The translations under genes were made by a program, and so were the position numbers. Below, piece by piece: positions 11,655-22,839 of a stretch of DNA of 64,000 nucleotides (positions are counted from its first letter, which is position 1; each line of letters begins with the position of its first letter). A model generated the notes under the pieces. The model saw nothing but the letters and a program-made list of their open reading frames with translations. It was not told where the DNA came from and did no database searches. Source of the DNA: Alitta virens (lineage: Eukaryota > Annelida > Polychaeta > Phyllodocida > Nereididae); contig OW028574.1 of the NCBI GenBank assembly GCA_932294295.1, forward strand, positions 12,658,215-12,722,214, written 5' to 3'.

Positions 11655-13149
11655 CTAATGGTTTATAGATTATTTAAGAAATAGATTACATTATACTGAA
11701 TTTAACAATACTAAATCTGAATCAATGTCAATAAACTATCTCTGAATACCAGCAAAACTAAATATATAGTTTTTTCATAAAAATAACTTCTCAAATTTTC
11801 AGGACTTTCCAATAACTATTGATAATGAAGTAATAGTGAGGGTGCCTTATATAAAGTTTTTAGGTGTAATTCTGGACGAAAACGTAAAGGCAACAACATT
11901 TCTAGTGCATTAAATAGCATTTCAAGGTTGAAGCAAAAACTTCCTGAATATATTTCAAATACTTTATACCAAAGTCTCATTTCTCCTCATTTTAGTAATG
12001 CAATAGCCTGCTGGGGTGACTGACCAAATTATACTTTGACTATTCTGCAAAAGAAAGCTATCAGGTCAGTCTCAAAATCCAGATATAACGCACACTGTGA
12101 CCCTATTTTTTATAATTATAACATGCTATAAAGCTAGCAGATGTATTCAAATTACAATGCATTAGATTGGCTTATAAAAACAAAATTGCACTGTTGCTTG
12201 TTATCTTTCTGGCAAACATCTATCCTCATATGTCAATCAGTCAATACTGACCAGACAGAGTCATAACATTATATTAACCTGCATAAAAAGTTACTTAATT
12301 ATAAAATTTGATCCATTTGGAATATATTACCCAACAACATTAAAGCAATAACAATGACATTAAAATCTTTTTGCAAATCAATTAAAAGTCACTTTATTAG
12401 CCAATATGAGTTTCACTGTTCTGGGATAAATCACTATTCTTGTCAAAATAATTAGAGTTAAAATTATCTCCTCCCTTTGCTCAATTTATTTTATGTGCAC
12501 TTATGTCCAACAGGGATGGATCTCATATCCGCAGTGTTTTACCGCCCTCTTTTTCCCCATTCATAGGCAGCAGCAAAAAGGGTGCCTTACCTCAACTTTT
12601 TAGTGGTAGGCATCCTTGCCAATTTAATTTATATCATGTTTATACTTTTTTGTTTTTGAAATCATGTATATTTAAGTTTTATGGCAAAAATAAATTATCC
12701 ATCTATCAATCTATCTTCAGTTTTTTGTTAAAGCAACTCAAATTGCTGTGTAATTTCAGATAATGTTTGAAATAAAGTATATTGATCTGTTGCTCCATTA
12801 TTATATCTTGACTTTAGCTCAAATACATAACCTGTTTCAACTTGAAGTTTATTAGTATCAATGTTATTATTCATTTGATGGAGCGCTACTGATTGCAACA
12901 AGGCAATACAGATTTAAAATGAAATAGTTGCAAAATTGACAGAAAAATCGAAATGTAAATATTTTGAAAGTAGACATGTAAAATATAAAAACGTATACCC
13001 AGTTACAAAAAGCACGATTAAATAAAAATGTCTTTAAATGTTTTCTGAGCAGTCCATATACACTGAAATCACGAGTATCCTGGGTTTTATCAGGTCAACA
13101 TAGCGTTGCAGGTGCTGTTTTATGCACACACCTAAACACAAGGCAAGCA

Positions 13150-13760
13150 ATCGTATAGGCTATGCATTCCTAAATAGGCAGCCAATGCAGATACATTAGG
13201 GCCTCAGTAGAGCTGTCAAACTTGGATCTCTGCAAGACAACCTTGGCTGCCCAGTTCTGAAGCCTTTGTAGCGTGCTGATGGAGCTTTTGGCAGTATACT
13301 GTTTGAATAATCCAGGTGAGACAACACTAATGCAGTTGCCATTTGTTTAGCACTGTTTAGGTCAATACATTTGCGAATCATTGAGATCTTTCTGATGTTG
13401 GCAGCAGCCACTTGGCAGTTGAATTTGATGTGATGTTTAAATGAGAGAGTCTTGTCAAGCAAGACTCCTAGGTGTTTCAACATGGACTTGACCTTTACCT
13501 GGTCAGCCCCAACATCCAAAGCAGTTGTCATGTTATCCAAAAAATTACGACTATAAAACAAAGTTGTCTGAATTCATCCTTAGGGTGTTTGATGCCATCT
13601 GCATATCAGTTATGCTTAACTGTTTACTTCCAGACCTTAGAGGATGGAATCTATTAAAGAGAATTGGGCCCAAAGAACAGCCTTGTGGAACTGCATAGTT
13701 AAATGTGATAGGATTTGGTCCACTTAAGTGCTGAGCCTGAAATACCAATATCATCTCACA
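13150..13760 (-). mobile_element. LINE reverse transcriptase fragment
   Basis: Minus-strand frames contain 'VPQGCSLGPILFN' (near 13700-13660), then 'MLKHLGVLLDKTLSFKHHIK' and 'ATALVLSHLDYSNSILP' (13510-13270). These are the catalytic-palm flank and thumb of a CR1/Jockey-type RT. The order is correct but the frame shifts near 13555. Both ends are missing. Confidence 0.75.
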
Positions 13761-13794
13761 GTTTTTAAGTTATATATCCCACTAACCAGTGCCT

Positions 13795-13900
13795 TCATAG
13801 TGTAATGGTGAGCATGTCTATGGACATTCTCCACTTTATCTTGGCGTAATGCAGATCAAGTGAGGTAGGTTGTAGGTTCAAAACCCACTGGGGCCTTGCC
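13795..13900 (+). mobile_element. tRNA-like SINE head
   Basis: An A-box-like TAGTGTAATGGTGAGCATG (from 13798) is followed by a perfect B box GGTTCAAAACC (13875-13885) in a weak T-arm (GTAGG/CCCAC). The A-B distance is longer than in a normal tRNA and no acceptor stem closes, so this is a SINE or pseudogene rather than a tRNA gene. Confidence 0.55.
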
Positions 13901-14945
13901 TTGAATGAGAGAAAGTCTCAGACACGTATCAGTACGTTTTTAATATTTTATAATAAGGTATTTGAAATTCATATGTACTGATTATTGATTACCATGTCAA
14001 GAAGTATTTTTAGTAAAAATTACAATTTCAACCTGCAGATACAAGTTTAGCTTGCACTCGTGAGGGAGTTAACTAACATTTTCATTGGTTGTATCCCACA
14101 AAAGAAAAATAGAAAAGGTCACGAGTATAATGACTATAAGAGTTATTTTTGCCCATTATCTTAATGACTAAATGAAGTCATTATATCCTTTATCTTATTA
14201 TTTTTGTATATATAATCTGATATTAAGTATAATGTAAAGCTTTACTTTGCAAAGTAGGTCACATTAGTGGAGGTTTATTTATTATGAGAAGCCTCCTCCA
14301 TTTTGTTCTATATTGTTCTACTCATGTGATATCAATCAGATCATAATTAGTCTGACATTGTACACTGTCTGTATTTTTATGGATGAATCTTGATTAGATG
14401 CCATTGTCTCTTGCAGTGATATACAATATATTCATCCATTAGCTTGGTAATGCAGACAAGCGCTTGGCTATCCACTCAATTTCCATGCTCAAAACGAGAC
14501 AAATTGTATAATGGCGTCCACTAAACAATATGGCCAACAAAGACCTTATTAGTATTATCAGGCAGGCAAAAGACAAATGTGATTATTTATGGTAGAATGT
14601 CAATTTACAGATGCAAGGAGAAAATTCACATTCAGATCGTTTATTTCACTTGTACAAAACATGTTACAAGTGAGGAGGGACTCTCTAAGACAGACAAACC
14701 ATCACTTCTGCTTTTCGAGTCAACCCTTCAAATACAAGAGCAACAATAACCAATTTATCACAAATCACTTAATTCTGGTGAAAGGTGAAAGGGAAGTGAT
14801 CCTGGGACAAATTTATATGTATTTTTGACAGTCAGTATAAACCACTAAATTATAACTGGTATGATGATATAAGAGTAAGTACCTATATCAGTGACAATAG
14901 CAGCATTTACAATTTAAGTCATGTGCAATTAAAAAGAAATTATTT
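13901..14945. other. Intergenic, no gene recognised
   Basis: AT-rich; one 79-codon open frame at 14589-14828 has no recognisable motif and is probably chance. Confidence 0.4.
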
Positions 14946-14949
14946 CCTT

Positions 14950-15095
14950 GCAAAATCCACATTTTTCTGGTATTCAGTGGGCTGCTAATGCTGCCCTGAA
15001 TTAGCCATTCCTTTGACAGGCATAATTTAAGCAAAATCCACATCAGCTGATATTGGGTGGACCCCTAATGTTGCCCTGAATTAGCATTTCTATGG
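14950..15095. repeat. Tandem duplication, 81-bp offset
   Basis: GCAAAATCCACAT...TTGGGTGG-ACC/GCT...CTAATG(C/T)TGCCCTGAATTAGC occurs at 14950-15020 and again at 15031-15095 with about 20% divergence. Confidence 0.65.
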
Positions 15096-15990
15096 ATATT
15101 GCAAAAAATAAACAAAAAAGATACATTATCAGCCTACTCCGTTGACAAGAAAAACTATTTCTTACTGTTCAGGTGTCGCCATATGTACTAAGGTAATGAT
15201 TTTTAACATAGAAAGAGGAATCACTTTTGTTGTGACTATAAATCTTATTGATGATAAATGGAGATGTATTGTTCAATATGAATGGTATTCTAAAAACTAA
15301 GACAGTTTTTAGCAAAAGAATACTTAACCCAGGGAAGCTGAAAATTATTTAGTTTGTAGCAAAATTAAAGTTCATTCAGTGCACACAGGTGAGTGGCTTT
15401 CAACACTTTTAATTGCTTGAATAATGGCTCTGTGTGACAATTATAATGGCTTCCTGTAATAATCCGCATCACGTTTTTTATATCTAGCGTCTATACCTAC
15501 CACACAATAAAACTGTGATTTTGTCAATGCCAGGTATTTATTAAGAGCAGTCTCTCGGAACTCAGAGAGAGATTAGGTCAAATGCGAGACTGATAGGAGA
15601 TTGGGATCTGTAACATACATAAATGTTTGCTTTGGTGAAAAAAAAAAAAAGAAAATCTCTTTAAAAGATATATATGAAATCTTATACTACATATATCATG
15701 TAATTATTTTGTAAATAATGTCAGATGAAGACAAGATACTTTGTCCAAATTTCTACTATCCTGACTATTACAAAATCTAGCTCTACAGTGATCATAGTTT
15801 TAGCCAATTTTGGATAAAGTCCTTAGTTACCACATTCAAAATGCATAAAAGAATTGTTTGAGACATAATTGAATCAGTAACCATGGAATTGTACTGCAGT
15901 AGAACAAGCTAAACAACATCCTTTTTTAGTTGACCACATGCTCTAAAAACGAAACTTTCAGGCATGATGCCCAAAAAAAGCTCAGACTTT
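15096..15990. other. Intergenic, no gene recognised
   Basis: Low-complexity A run near 15638-15650. Nothing else supportable. Confidence 0.4.
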
Positions 15991-15991
15991 A

Positions 15992-16083
15992 GGCCAGCAG
16001 CAGTGGCTGAAGGCATTAAGGTGTTGGTCTGTTCAACATGGGTTGGGAGGGCAGCAGTTCAGCTCCAGTCCAATTTTTTTTTA
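15992..16083 (+). mobile_element. Class II tRNA-like pseudogene/SINE with Pol III terminator
   Basis: GGCCAGCAGCAGTGGCTGAAGG resembles the start of a leucine/serine-type tRNA (A box), and GCAGTTCAGCTCCAGTCC resembles a decayed B box. A run of T (16073-16082) follows at once, which would stop RNA polymerase III. The acceptor stem and anticodon arm do not close cleanly, so it is not a functional tRNA. Confidence 0.5.
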
Positions 16084-16499
16084 AATATTATTAATATGTT
16101 TACATGTCATTAATATTTACTGTCAGCTTTCATTATATTGAAGCTTTTTTTTTTAATAATTATCTTATTGTATTTGCATTCATTCCATTTCACACTGGAA
16201 AATAAACACTCCCATTTCTCTCACATTGCCAGATATCTATTCTTTTTTTTAAAGAATTTTCTGTTCTGCAACTTTACTACCTGTTCAATTTTGTGCCCAT
16301 ATAACAATATCCCACAAATGAGTGATATATAAATAGTTAAAAGTATTTTCTGTGGTAAGTAATTCTTAAGGCGGCATAATACACCAATAACGTTAGAGAT
16401 TTCTTAGAAATGAGTTAAGATGCTTATTCTAATTTATACTTTGTTGAATAACGAATCCCACAAAATTAAATTCCGTTACAACTTCCTTTTACTTGTCAG

Positions 16500-17070
16500 C
16501 AATTTTTTATTTAGGGATTCTAAATTGTGGTGGAAATATTATCATTGCCTTTGTTTTGTCGGCATAAAGGGATAACATTTACAGTTGCACATTTAAGGTT
16601 GTGTCGTCTGCATCTATAGCAAGATGGAAAAAAATGCTAGAATAAACAATATCATTCATGTAAATAGAAACAACAGGGGTCCCAAAACAGACCCCTGTGG
16701 AACACCTGTAGTTATTGGTAGCTGTTCAGATTTGTATTCTTTCAAGATACCCATGGATGTCTTTCATTTAAGTAACTTCTCATTAATTCAAGTGAGCTTC
16801 CCCTAAAGCCAAAATAATTTAATTCTTGCAATAGTATTCTATGATCCAATGTGTCAGAAGCCTTGGATTTAGTAAAGGTAGACATTTAAAGGGTCTTCGC
16901 TATTATCCATCCGCTTTATTGCATGATCTACAAACTCCAATGCAGCAAATTTGGTTGAATGCTTTGGCCGAAAAAAGAGAAAGATTGATATGAATGAAAA
17001 GCCAATGATAACTGCAGTTAAATGATGAATGATCAGTTGACTTATTATTCATATTAATGTAAGACAACAT
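16500..17070 (-). mobile_element. LINE reverse transcriptase fragment
   Basis: On the minus strand, from high to low coordinate: 'FGFRPKHSTKFAALEFVDHAI' (17000-16915), a degenerate '..SKAFDTLDHRILLQEL..FGFRG' (16870-16800), 'ITTGVPQGSVLGPLLFL' (16720-16665) and 'ADDTTLN' (near 16600). This is the standard RT order of a non-LTR element, with frameshifts. It is 5' and 3' truncated. Confidence 0.8.
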
Positions 17071-17311
17071 GTCATACGTACAAAATCTCATAATTTATTA
17101 AAAATACATTTTGCTCAGTTCATGGAACATCACAATGGCATCGGAAGGTAAAAGAGTCATGTTCCGTAGATGAATGAAGTTGCACACTCATGAGAATGTC
17201 TATGATGAAAGAGACAAGGTCAAACTAGGGTCAAACGAGTCACTACAAAAAACACATTCCTCTTCTTTTGAATAATCCACATTCAGCTGTCATGATGAAA
17301 CGTCAGTGTCC

Positions 17312-17612
17312 AGGTGATATATCGGCAACACTTGAGTAGACGCGGCCTGTGCAAATCCAAGCCAATGATAACCCATTCTAGAGGTATTTGATATGCAAGA
17401 GTCCACATCGGGAGCATACAACGTCATCTCTCACTGTGTCCTCTCTATGCATTCCTGCAGGACATTTTCCCTTGATCTGCAAAGCAACGGAATATATATT
17501 ACTCCAAGCCAAATATCGAATGTCAACTGCACTATGTTGGATCACATTAGCCAGAGACCACTCATGCTCGTTACTCGATGCTGCTTCAGTGACACTGCCA
17601 AGAGACATTGAC
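17312..17612. repeat. Dispersed repeat, copy 2 (partner at 2793-3080)
   Basis: Same unit as at 2793-3080. In this copy the minus-strand open frame extends back to an acceptor-like TTTGTTTTCAG ending near 17655, and reaches a TAG 90 codons later. Copy 1 lacks that acceptor-like flank. Differences are mostly residue-changing, which argues against a conserved exon. Confidence 0.7.
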
Positions 17613-17659
17613 ATCTGTAGAATGATTACTGGCCTATATTTCTTGAACTCCTGAAAACA

Positions 17660-19749
17660 AACCACATTTAGTAAAGGATACTATTTACAGGAGCGGCAGA
17701 TCAAATATTTCATGTCTTGGTTTATTTATGAGATCATGCTGAATGAAAACTTGAGAGGCACGTATATGGTAAACAGCTAGTTCAATGATCCGGGCATCAG
17801 GCATCAGGTTTTACACATGACATATTTATTGAAATCTACCTGAGGAGGTTATTGTCTAAGCACTTGCACAAATACAGTCTGATCCACTAATAACAACTAC
17901 AGTGTCTGGGACTGTCAAGAACTGTCAAGAAGTGTTAAGAAGTGTTTGTTATAACAGTGTTTCGAAACATGCAGGTATGTTGTAAAAAAAAAAAATCCAT
18001 TCCAGGATAATGACCTCAGTGTAGTTATAAATGGGTGTGGCTCACTTAAAAAACTTTACCTGAAATTGCATCCATGATTCGACCACTTCCACAGTATTTA
18101 TTTTTTATAATGACATTTCCACAACTGTGAAAGTGATTAATCTAATGGGTCGTTCAACCAATCATGTCGATTCATAAAAAAAACATGCCCGCTAAACATC
18201 ACGAATGAAGTTGATACTGACTTTCATTATTAGTGTGCTCTTTAAATCCTACTGATTGTGTGTTTTAGACAATCTTCAAAAGCCCACACAATGAAACTTC
18301 TTATGGATAATACAATAATTACAACAAATATATCAGTAAAATTATTATGGAGCCAGCTATACAGGTTTGGTCCAAATAGAGAAAACCAACTGTGGCAAGT
18401 AGTGATTGTGTTCTCTTTATCATTCTATCCTACACCATACAGCCACACTATGAAAACTTGCAGTCTTAAGAAAGTCCAATTATAACAGGCTCCGTGTCTA
18501 GAAATGGATTTTTGCCTTCCGATTACACCAAACCTATATGTTATGAAACCCAGCTATAATGAACACTTCTTGACAGTCTCAAATGGTTCGTTATAACTGG
18601 GTTTGAACTTTGAAGTCCTGTATCTCTGTAAAGGGTGTACATACTATCCAAGGATTTCCCAGGGAACTATATTAGGATGTGACTAATTTTCATCAGTGAT
18701 CGAAAAAAAAGTGATTGCATAGGAATTTCAAATAAAATCTTTTCTAGGGAAAAATACCCTTGATATAAAAGTATACCTGCATAAGGTAAGTGGTCCTACA
18801 GAAATTGTGGAAGTGTGGTAACTGATTGAACTTAAATCTATATTTTGAACCTTTACCATACAGCTATGAGTCTTTAGAATTTTAAATTTTGCATACAATC
18901 ATCTCATATGATGGTGTCTACCTGTGTAAAATACAGAATAAATCTGAGAAGGTGCACTTTTAGTTGATTTGACATGGAATGACGGTCAATGACCCAAAAG
19001 TTTACACACAGGTCACCATTTTGATTAGATTTTCCAAGTTTGTTTTAACATGATCAACTTGGCAATAAAATGATGACCTAGAAACTTCATAAATTAATCT
19101 TATTCACAATGCTTTTCACTTCAGAATAAGAATCTCATGGAAATATGTATAAGCACTTATCTACAACTGCAGCATGAAGACTGAAAAGTGTGGCATATCA
19201 ACGCAATAATCATGGAGTAGTGTCTTCATATTTCTTACTAATATATATCATCTCAACAAGTCATAACAGAACATGGCATGCATATTGACATGGACGACAT
19301 TAGTGACATGCCATGCTAAGGAAGGTAATTTGCTGGTTCTTGTGAGGATATTCACCTTGCGGGTACAGCATGTGTAGGCAAGCCAATCCAAATAAAAGCC
19401 TGGTCCGGTGTCCTGAGATCTCATTTCTGTGGTGGTGGGATAATCGTGTTGTCTCGTATTAGATTCGTGTATATCCATGAATTTCCGAGTGTATCGAATT
19501 AATGAATTGAACCGATGTGAAAAGTAGTACTCATCCTTCATGATGTAAATGTATTTGAAGCACAGTGAACCATTGGAGTCTGGAATATCAAGACATGAAG
19601 TGAATTTTTAAAATGTCCATAGAATGCATACTTGTACATAGAATACTGGTATAATTTGCTAATCACAACATGGCTGACCACATATCAATCTAGCCCTTGT
19701 CTGGTTGATTATGAGATGCATTGCTTAATTCCTATACTAATTATGCTAC
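17660..19749. other. Intergenic, no gene recognised
   Basis: Short frames only. Small internal repeats such as AACTGTCAAGA (17915-17945). No domain or RNA gene seen. Confidence 0.4.
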
Positions 19750-20067
19750 AGTGGATTTTCACGGAAGGTTCTCTGTATTTCCACAAGGTGGCTACGACAG
19801 AATACTGCAATTCTATTGGCTGAAAAAGTTCCCGCCCTTGACTCTCATTGGCTACAGCAAAGTGCATCCTAGCAGCAGTATTTTTTAGTGCATTTTAATG
19901 TATATTTGAAATCTTATCATTTAGTTGATTTCTGTTATTTCCCAGAGAAAATTACATATATGGAATCTGTTAGTTATGTCCTACTGTGTCTGTAAAGCAA
20001 AATGAGTAATAAGAGGAGAGGAAAGACTTATGTCTTGCTGAATTCAGGGCTGCTCAGTGAAAAGACT
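19750..20067. mobile_element. MITE-like element, copy 2
   Basis: Second copy of the 316-bp unit at 11339-11654: same ends (AGTGGATTTTCACGG / CAGTGAAAAGACT) and the same internal blocks, such as GCAAAGTGCATCCTAGCAGC and AAAATGAGTAATAAGAGG. No clear target duplication is visible here. Confidence 0.7.
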
Positions 20068-21330
20068 ATTGATGGGCAGATGAGTAAACTTCAATATTTG
20101 TATTTGTATATTGATACATCCATTTAATCACATTTGGAATCTGGTGCAGTTGTCTTTTTGCCAGGAAACCACTGGATTGGGAGAAAATTGGCGGGCAGAT
20201 CGGGTAACACATTTTTTGTGGATTCTGTAGTTTGAAAAAATATGAAAAATGAGTTACCCAATCTTAACAGTCAATGCTAAGCTCCAGTCCAGAATTCAAG
20301 AACTTTTTCTGGTGAGGTTCTCGATTTGATATGTCTTAGAAGAATATCTTTCAAATAAACCCTAAATAAACAGCAAAACCCTTGATGAATTAAAAATTCA
20401 GCTTAGATTCTTGCCGGGGATTGGGTAACTGTACACGGGATGGTGACTCTACTGTCACCATTGCCAGATGTAGCTCCTGGAGGAATTTTGGTACAGAAAC
20501 TTCATTTTGATAATGAAACGTGGCTGGGGTAAGTGGGGTTGGGGTTAATAGCTTGCTGTGTATTCAGTCTAGCATTTCCAGACCAAGTTGTACACATCAT
20601 CACATATACTTCATGTTCTTGCAAACTTTCAATAATGGACGTGGTACTTAAGTTACTTTGTATACACCATGGAAATGAAGGAAGTTGAAAAGGCTAGGAC
20701 AGAAAGGCCAGAAATTTATTACAAACACAATTTAAAAACAACACAAATTATGACGACCTGATTTACATTTTCTGGCTTCTATTCGGATATAATCATATTT
20801 GATCAAGTATGGAGTTTATGAATTTGACTATAATATCTTAAAAGACCTTCAAAATTGTTGCATTATACTTAATGCTACACCATAAAAACATATTGGTTGT
20901 TTCAACAATTTTTTCTAATCAATCGGCGACCAACCAAAGATTTTATGGTTAATATATAAGGCCTCCAAGATTTTGGTTATTCGTGTTTTACACAGAATAT
21001 ACCAATAACGCCATGTCCATTGTAACAAAGGCATGACCCATATTTTCCAATACACAATATTAGTATAGCCAGCCTAAGCCAGGCCATGGGACATATTTGA
21101 CATGCTTCACCATAATATCATGGCTGTATGGAGATTTATATGAAGAGCAGTTTTTGGTAGAAGAGCAGTAAAAATCTATCACGTGGTTATCACGTGACAT
21201 CACAAGACACCAAAATGACAGTGATAATGGGCAGCACGTCATTCCTAATATGGCCATGAAGGGGGCAGTAAAGAGGGGTAAATTTGCATGCCCATCAGAT
21301 GCCAACGCCCCATGTGAAGACATGTGGATC
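20068..21330. other. Intergenic, no gene recognised
   Basis: No coding or RNA gene signal found. Confidence 0.4.
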
Positions 21331-21334
21331 TCTA

Positions 21335-21390
21335 CGCATGCGCAGAAGAGCCATCTGTGGACTGCGCAGCCCATTGCGCATGTATATAAG
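21335..21390 (+). promoter_or_regulatory. Candidate core promoter (NRF1-like site plus TATA)
   Basis: CGCATGCGCA (21335-21344) matches the NRF1 core and further TGCGCA elements follow (21363, 21376). TATATAAG (21383-21390) is a good TATA box for plus-strand transcription. The next 100 bp are unusually CpG-containing for this area. I cannot identify a gene downstream, so this is only a candidate. Confidence 0.3.
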
Positions 21391-21439
21391 CAGTGCAGGA
21401 CGATTGCCATTCATTCCATGAAAGATTCATTTACCTAGC

Positions 21440-22769
21440 GTAATGCCGCATCAGTGGTGGGGCCGTCCTGATTTCCTCTTCCAGATGGATTCATTACGCC
21501 GCTGTCCGCCATCATTCTTCGTCCTGAAACAGTTTCAATGAAGCACAAATGTTGTATAAAGTTTTACAAACGATAATCAGAGCTCTCTGGTCACCTGGTT
21601 TACTTCATGTCATTTCTGTCTATACATAGCTAACACTGTTTTGTTGGCTCCTATTAAGGCATTCAAACTGCGCTCAAAACAAATATAATAAATGACAAAT
21701 AGTCAGTGATTGAAACCCCGTGAAAGAAAACGTGCCTATATATGCAATGGACTATTCATAGCGCATCCAGAAAGGTGGCAAACTGCGTCACTTATAATGA
21801 CTGGGACTTATAAAATCGTCATTAGACGGGTCATTGCCCCACATTGCCAAGGTAACGGGCCCCGGGCCAACAATTTTAGTGATAGAATATTTCATTTAAT
21901 GAAATGACTGACATTCGTGATTGCGGTTGAGTCAAGATGCTCACCATTTCATAGCTGCAGGCACGCCGAAATATTTTCAGCTAATTTGCACGAGGCCCAC
22001 GTGGTCAGAGCTGTCAAACTAACAGCAATTAGAAGGGCCTGTTGTTATTGCTGTTGAGTCGTGTTTATTTCCAAGTATCATTATAAATATTAAAACAGTT
22101 GATACAAATTAGTCAGAAAAAAATACACCGGTAACCTAAGCTTATGACAAGCTGTACAGGGTGGATGTGTATCATAAGATATATGGGGGAGGGGGAATTT
22201 ATGAAAGTTTTGCAAATTTATTTTTAATATTAACTGAGAAAAAGTAGCAAATAAACAAGCAAGTTGTTTGTCTGCCATGGACAGCTTACGATATCTCCTC
22301 ATACGGAGTGTCAGAACAACCTTTAATTGCCTCAATTAATCTCTGCAAACAGATCATTTTGTCAACAAAACTCACGTGTTTATGAGCGTTGTAACGCCGA
22401 CTAACGGTATTTTACCCTTTTTCAGTTGCAGGCCTAACCTCATTGGCCAGGCGCAGGGATTTGAAAAGAGATTTCACTATGGAGATTACCCTGTGTACAA
22501 GTCGACCACTCGCGCCATCTATAGTGATTTTAATTATTGGGCGAATACTACTACAGATTCTCATTTAAAGCAACTCCCCAAATGTCTCACACAATTAACC
22601 CAGGCACTTTTTACCGATGGTCCTCGATTCAAACTTGCTCAATATTGTACAAGGAATACAAAACCGCCGAAATTAGGATATTATACGCTGTGTGCAAAGC
22701 AATCTAGGGCATTGAACATTTAACTAATTTGTTCGGTCAGCATTACGTGCACATGCGTAGCGATCTCGT
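21440..22769. other. Intergenic, no gene recognised
   Basis: A 115-codon plus-strand frame (22376-22723) has no recognisable motif and no coding-like neighbours; treated as chance. Confidence 0.35.
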
Positions 22770-22832
22770 AAAAAGTAGGTCACTTCAGTTTCCAGGAACC
22801 CTGAAGATTCAAGGGTTCCGGGCAGAGAAAGA
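22770..22832. repeat. Short dispersed module with hairpin, copy 2
   Basis: Shares AAAAGTAGG..ACTT..TTTCCAG and GCAGAG-AGA with 4865-4926. Hairpin: GGAACCCT (22795-22802), loop GAAGATTCA (22803-22811), AGGGTTCC (22812-22819), a perfect 8-bp stem. The sixth pair is A-T here and G-C in copy 1. Confidence 0.6.
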
Positions 22833-22839
22833 AGGTTAA

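Larger units (their letters stand above)
10590..12716 (+). mobile_element. Non-LTR retrotransposon fragment (RT to 3' end) with nested insertions
   Basis: Plus-strand pieces in order: 'DDNEVKSAFLRLKPKLSAGCDKLS' and 'ITPITHIVEL' (10629-10780); 'MKIARVKHISKSGCALNY' up to about 10851; after an interruption 'RPISLLPALLKKIFEKIIYNRL' (about 11041-11105); 'IFLDLKKTFDTINNIILFKKL' and 'HYGIRGL' (to about 11335); after a second interruption a 'FIDYL.NR..YTEFNNTKSE' stretch (from 11660); then 'VPYIKFLGVILDE' (about 11840-11880) and remnants of the thumb. The 3' end near 12690-12716 has AAAATAAATTATC followed by ATCT repeats. Frameshifts and stops throughout; inactive. The orientation is opposite to the LINE just before it. 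Confidence 0.8.

Noticed and set aside
17378..17665. Spliced exon encoding a Cys-containing domain
   Set aside because: The second copy at 2.8 kb shows mostly residue-changing differences and lacks the acceptor; more likely a repeat.
22376..22723. 115-codon plus-strand frame
   Set aside because: No recognisable motif, AT-rich composition, isolated.
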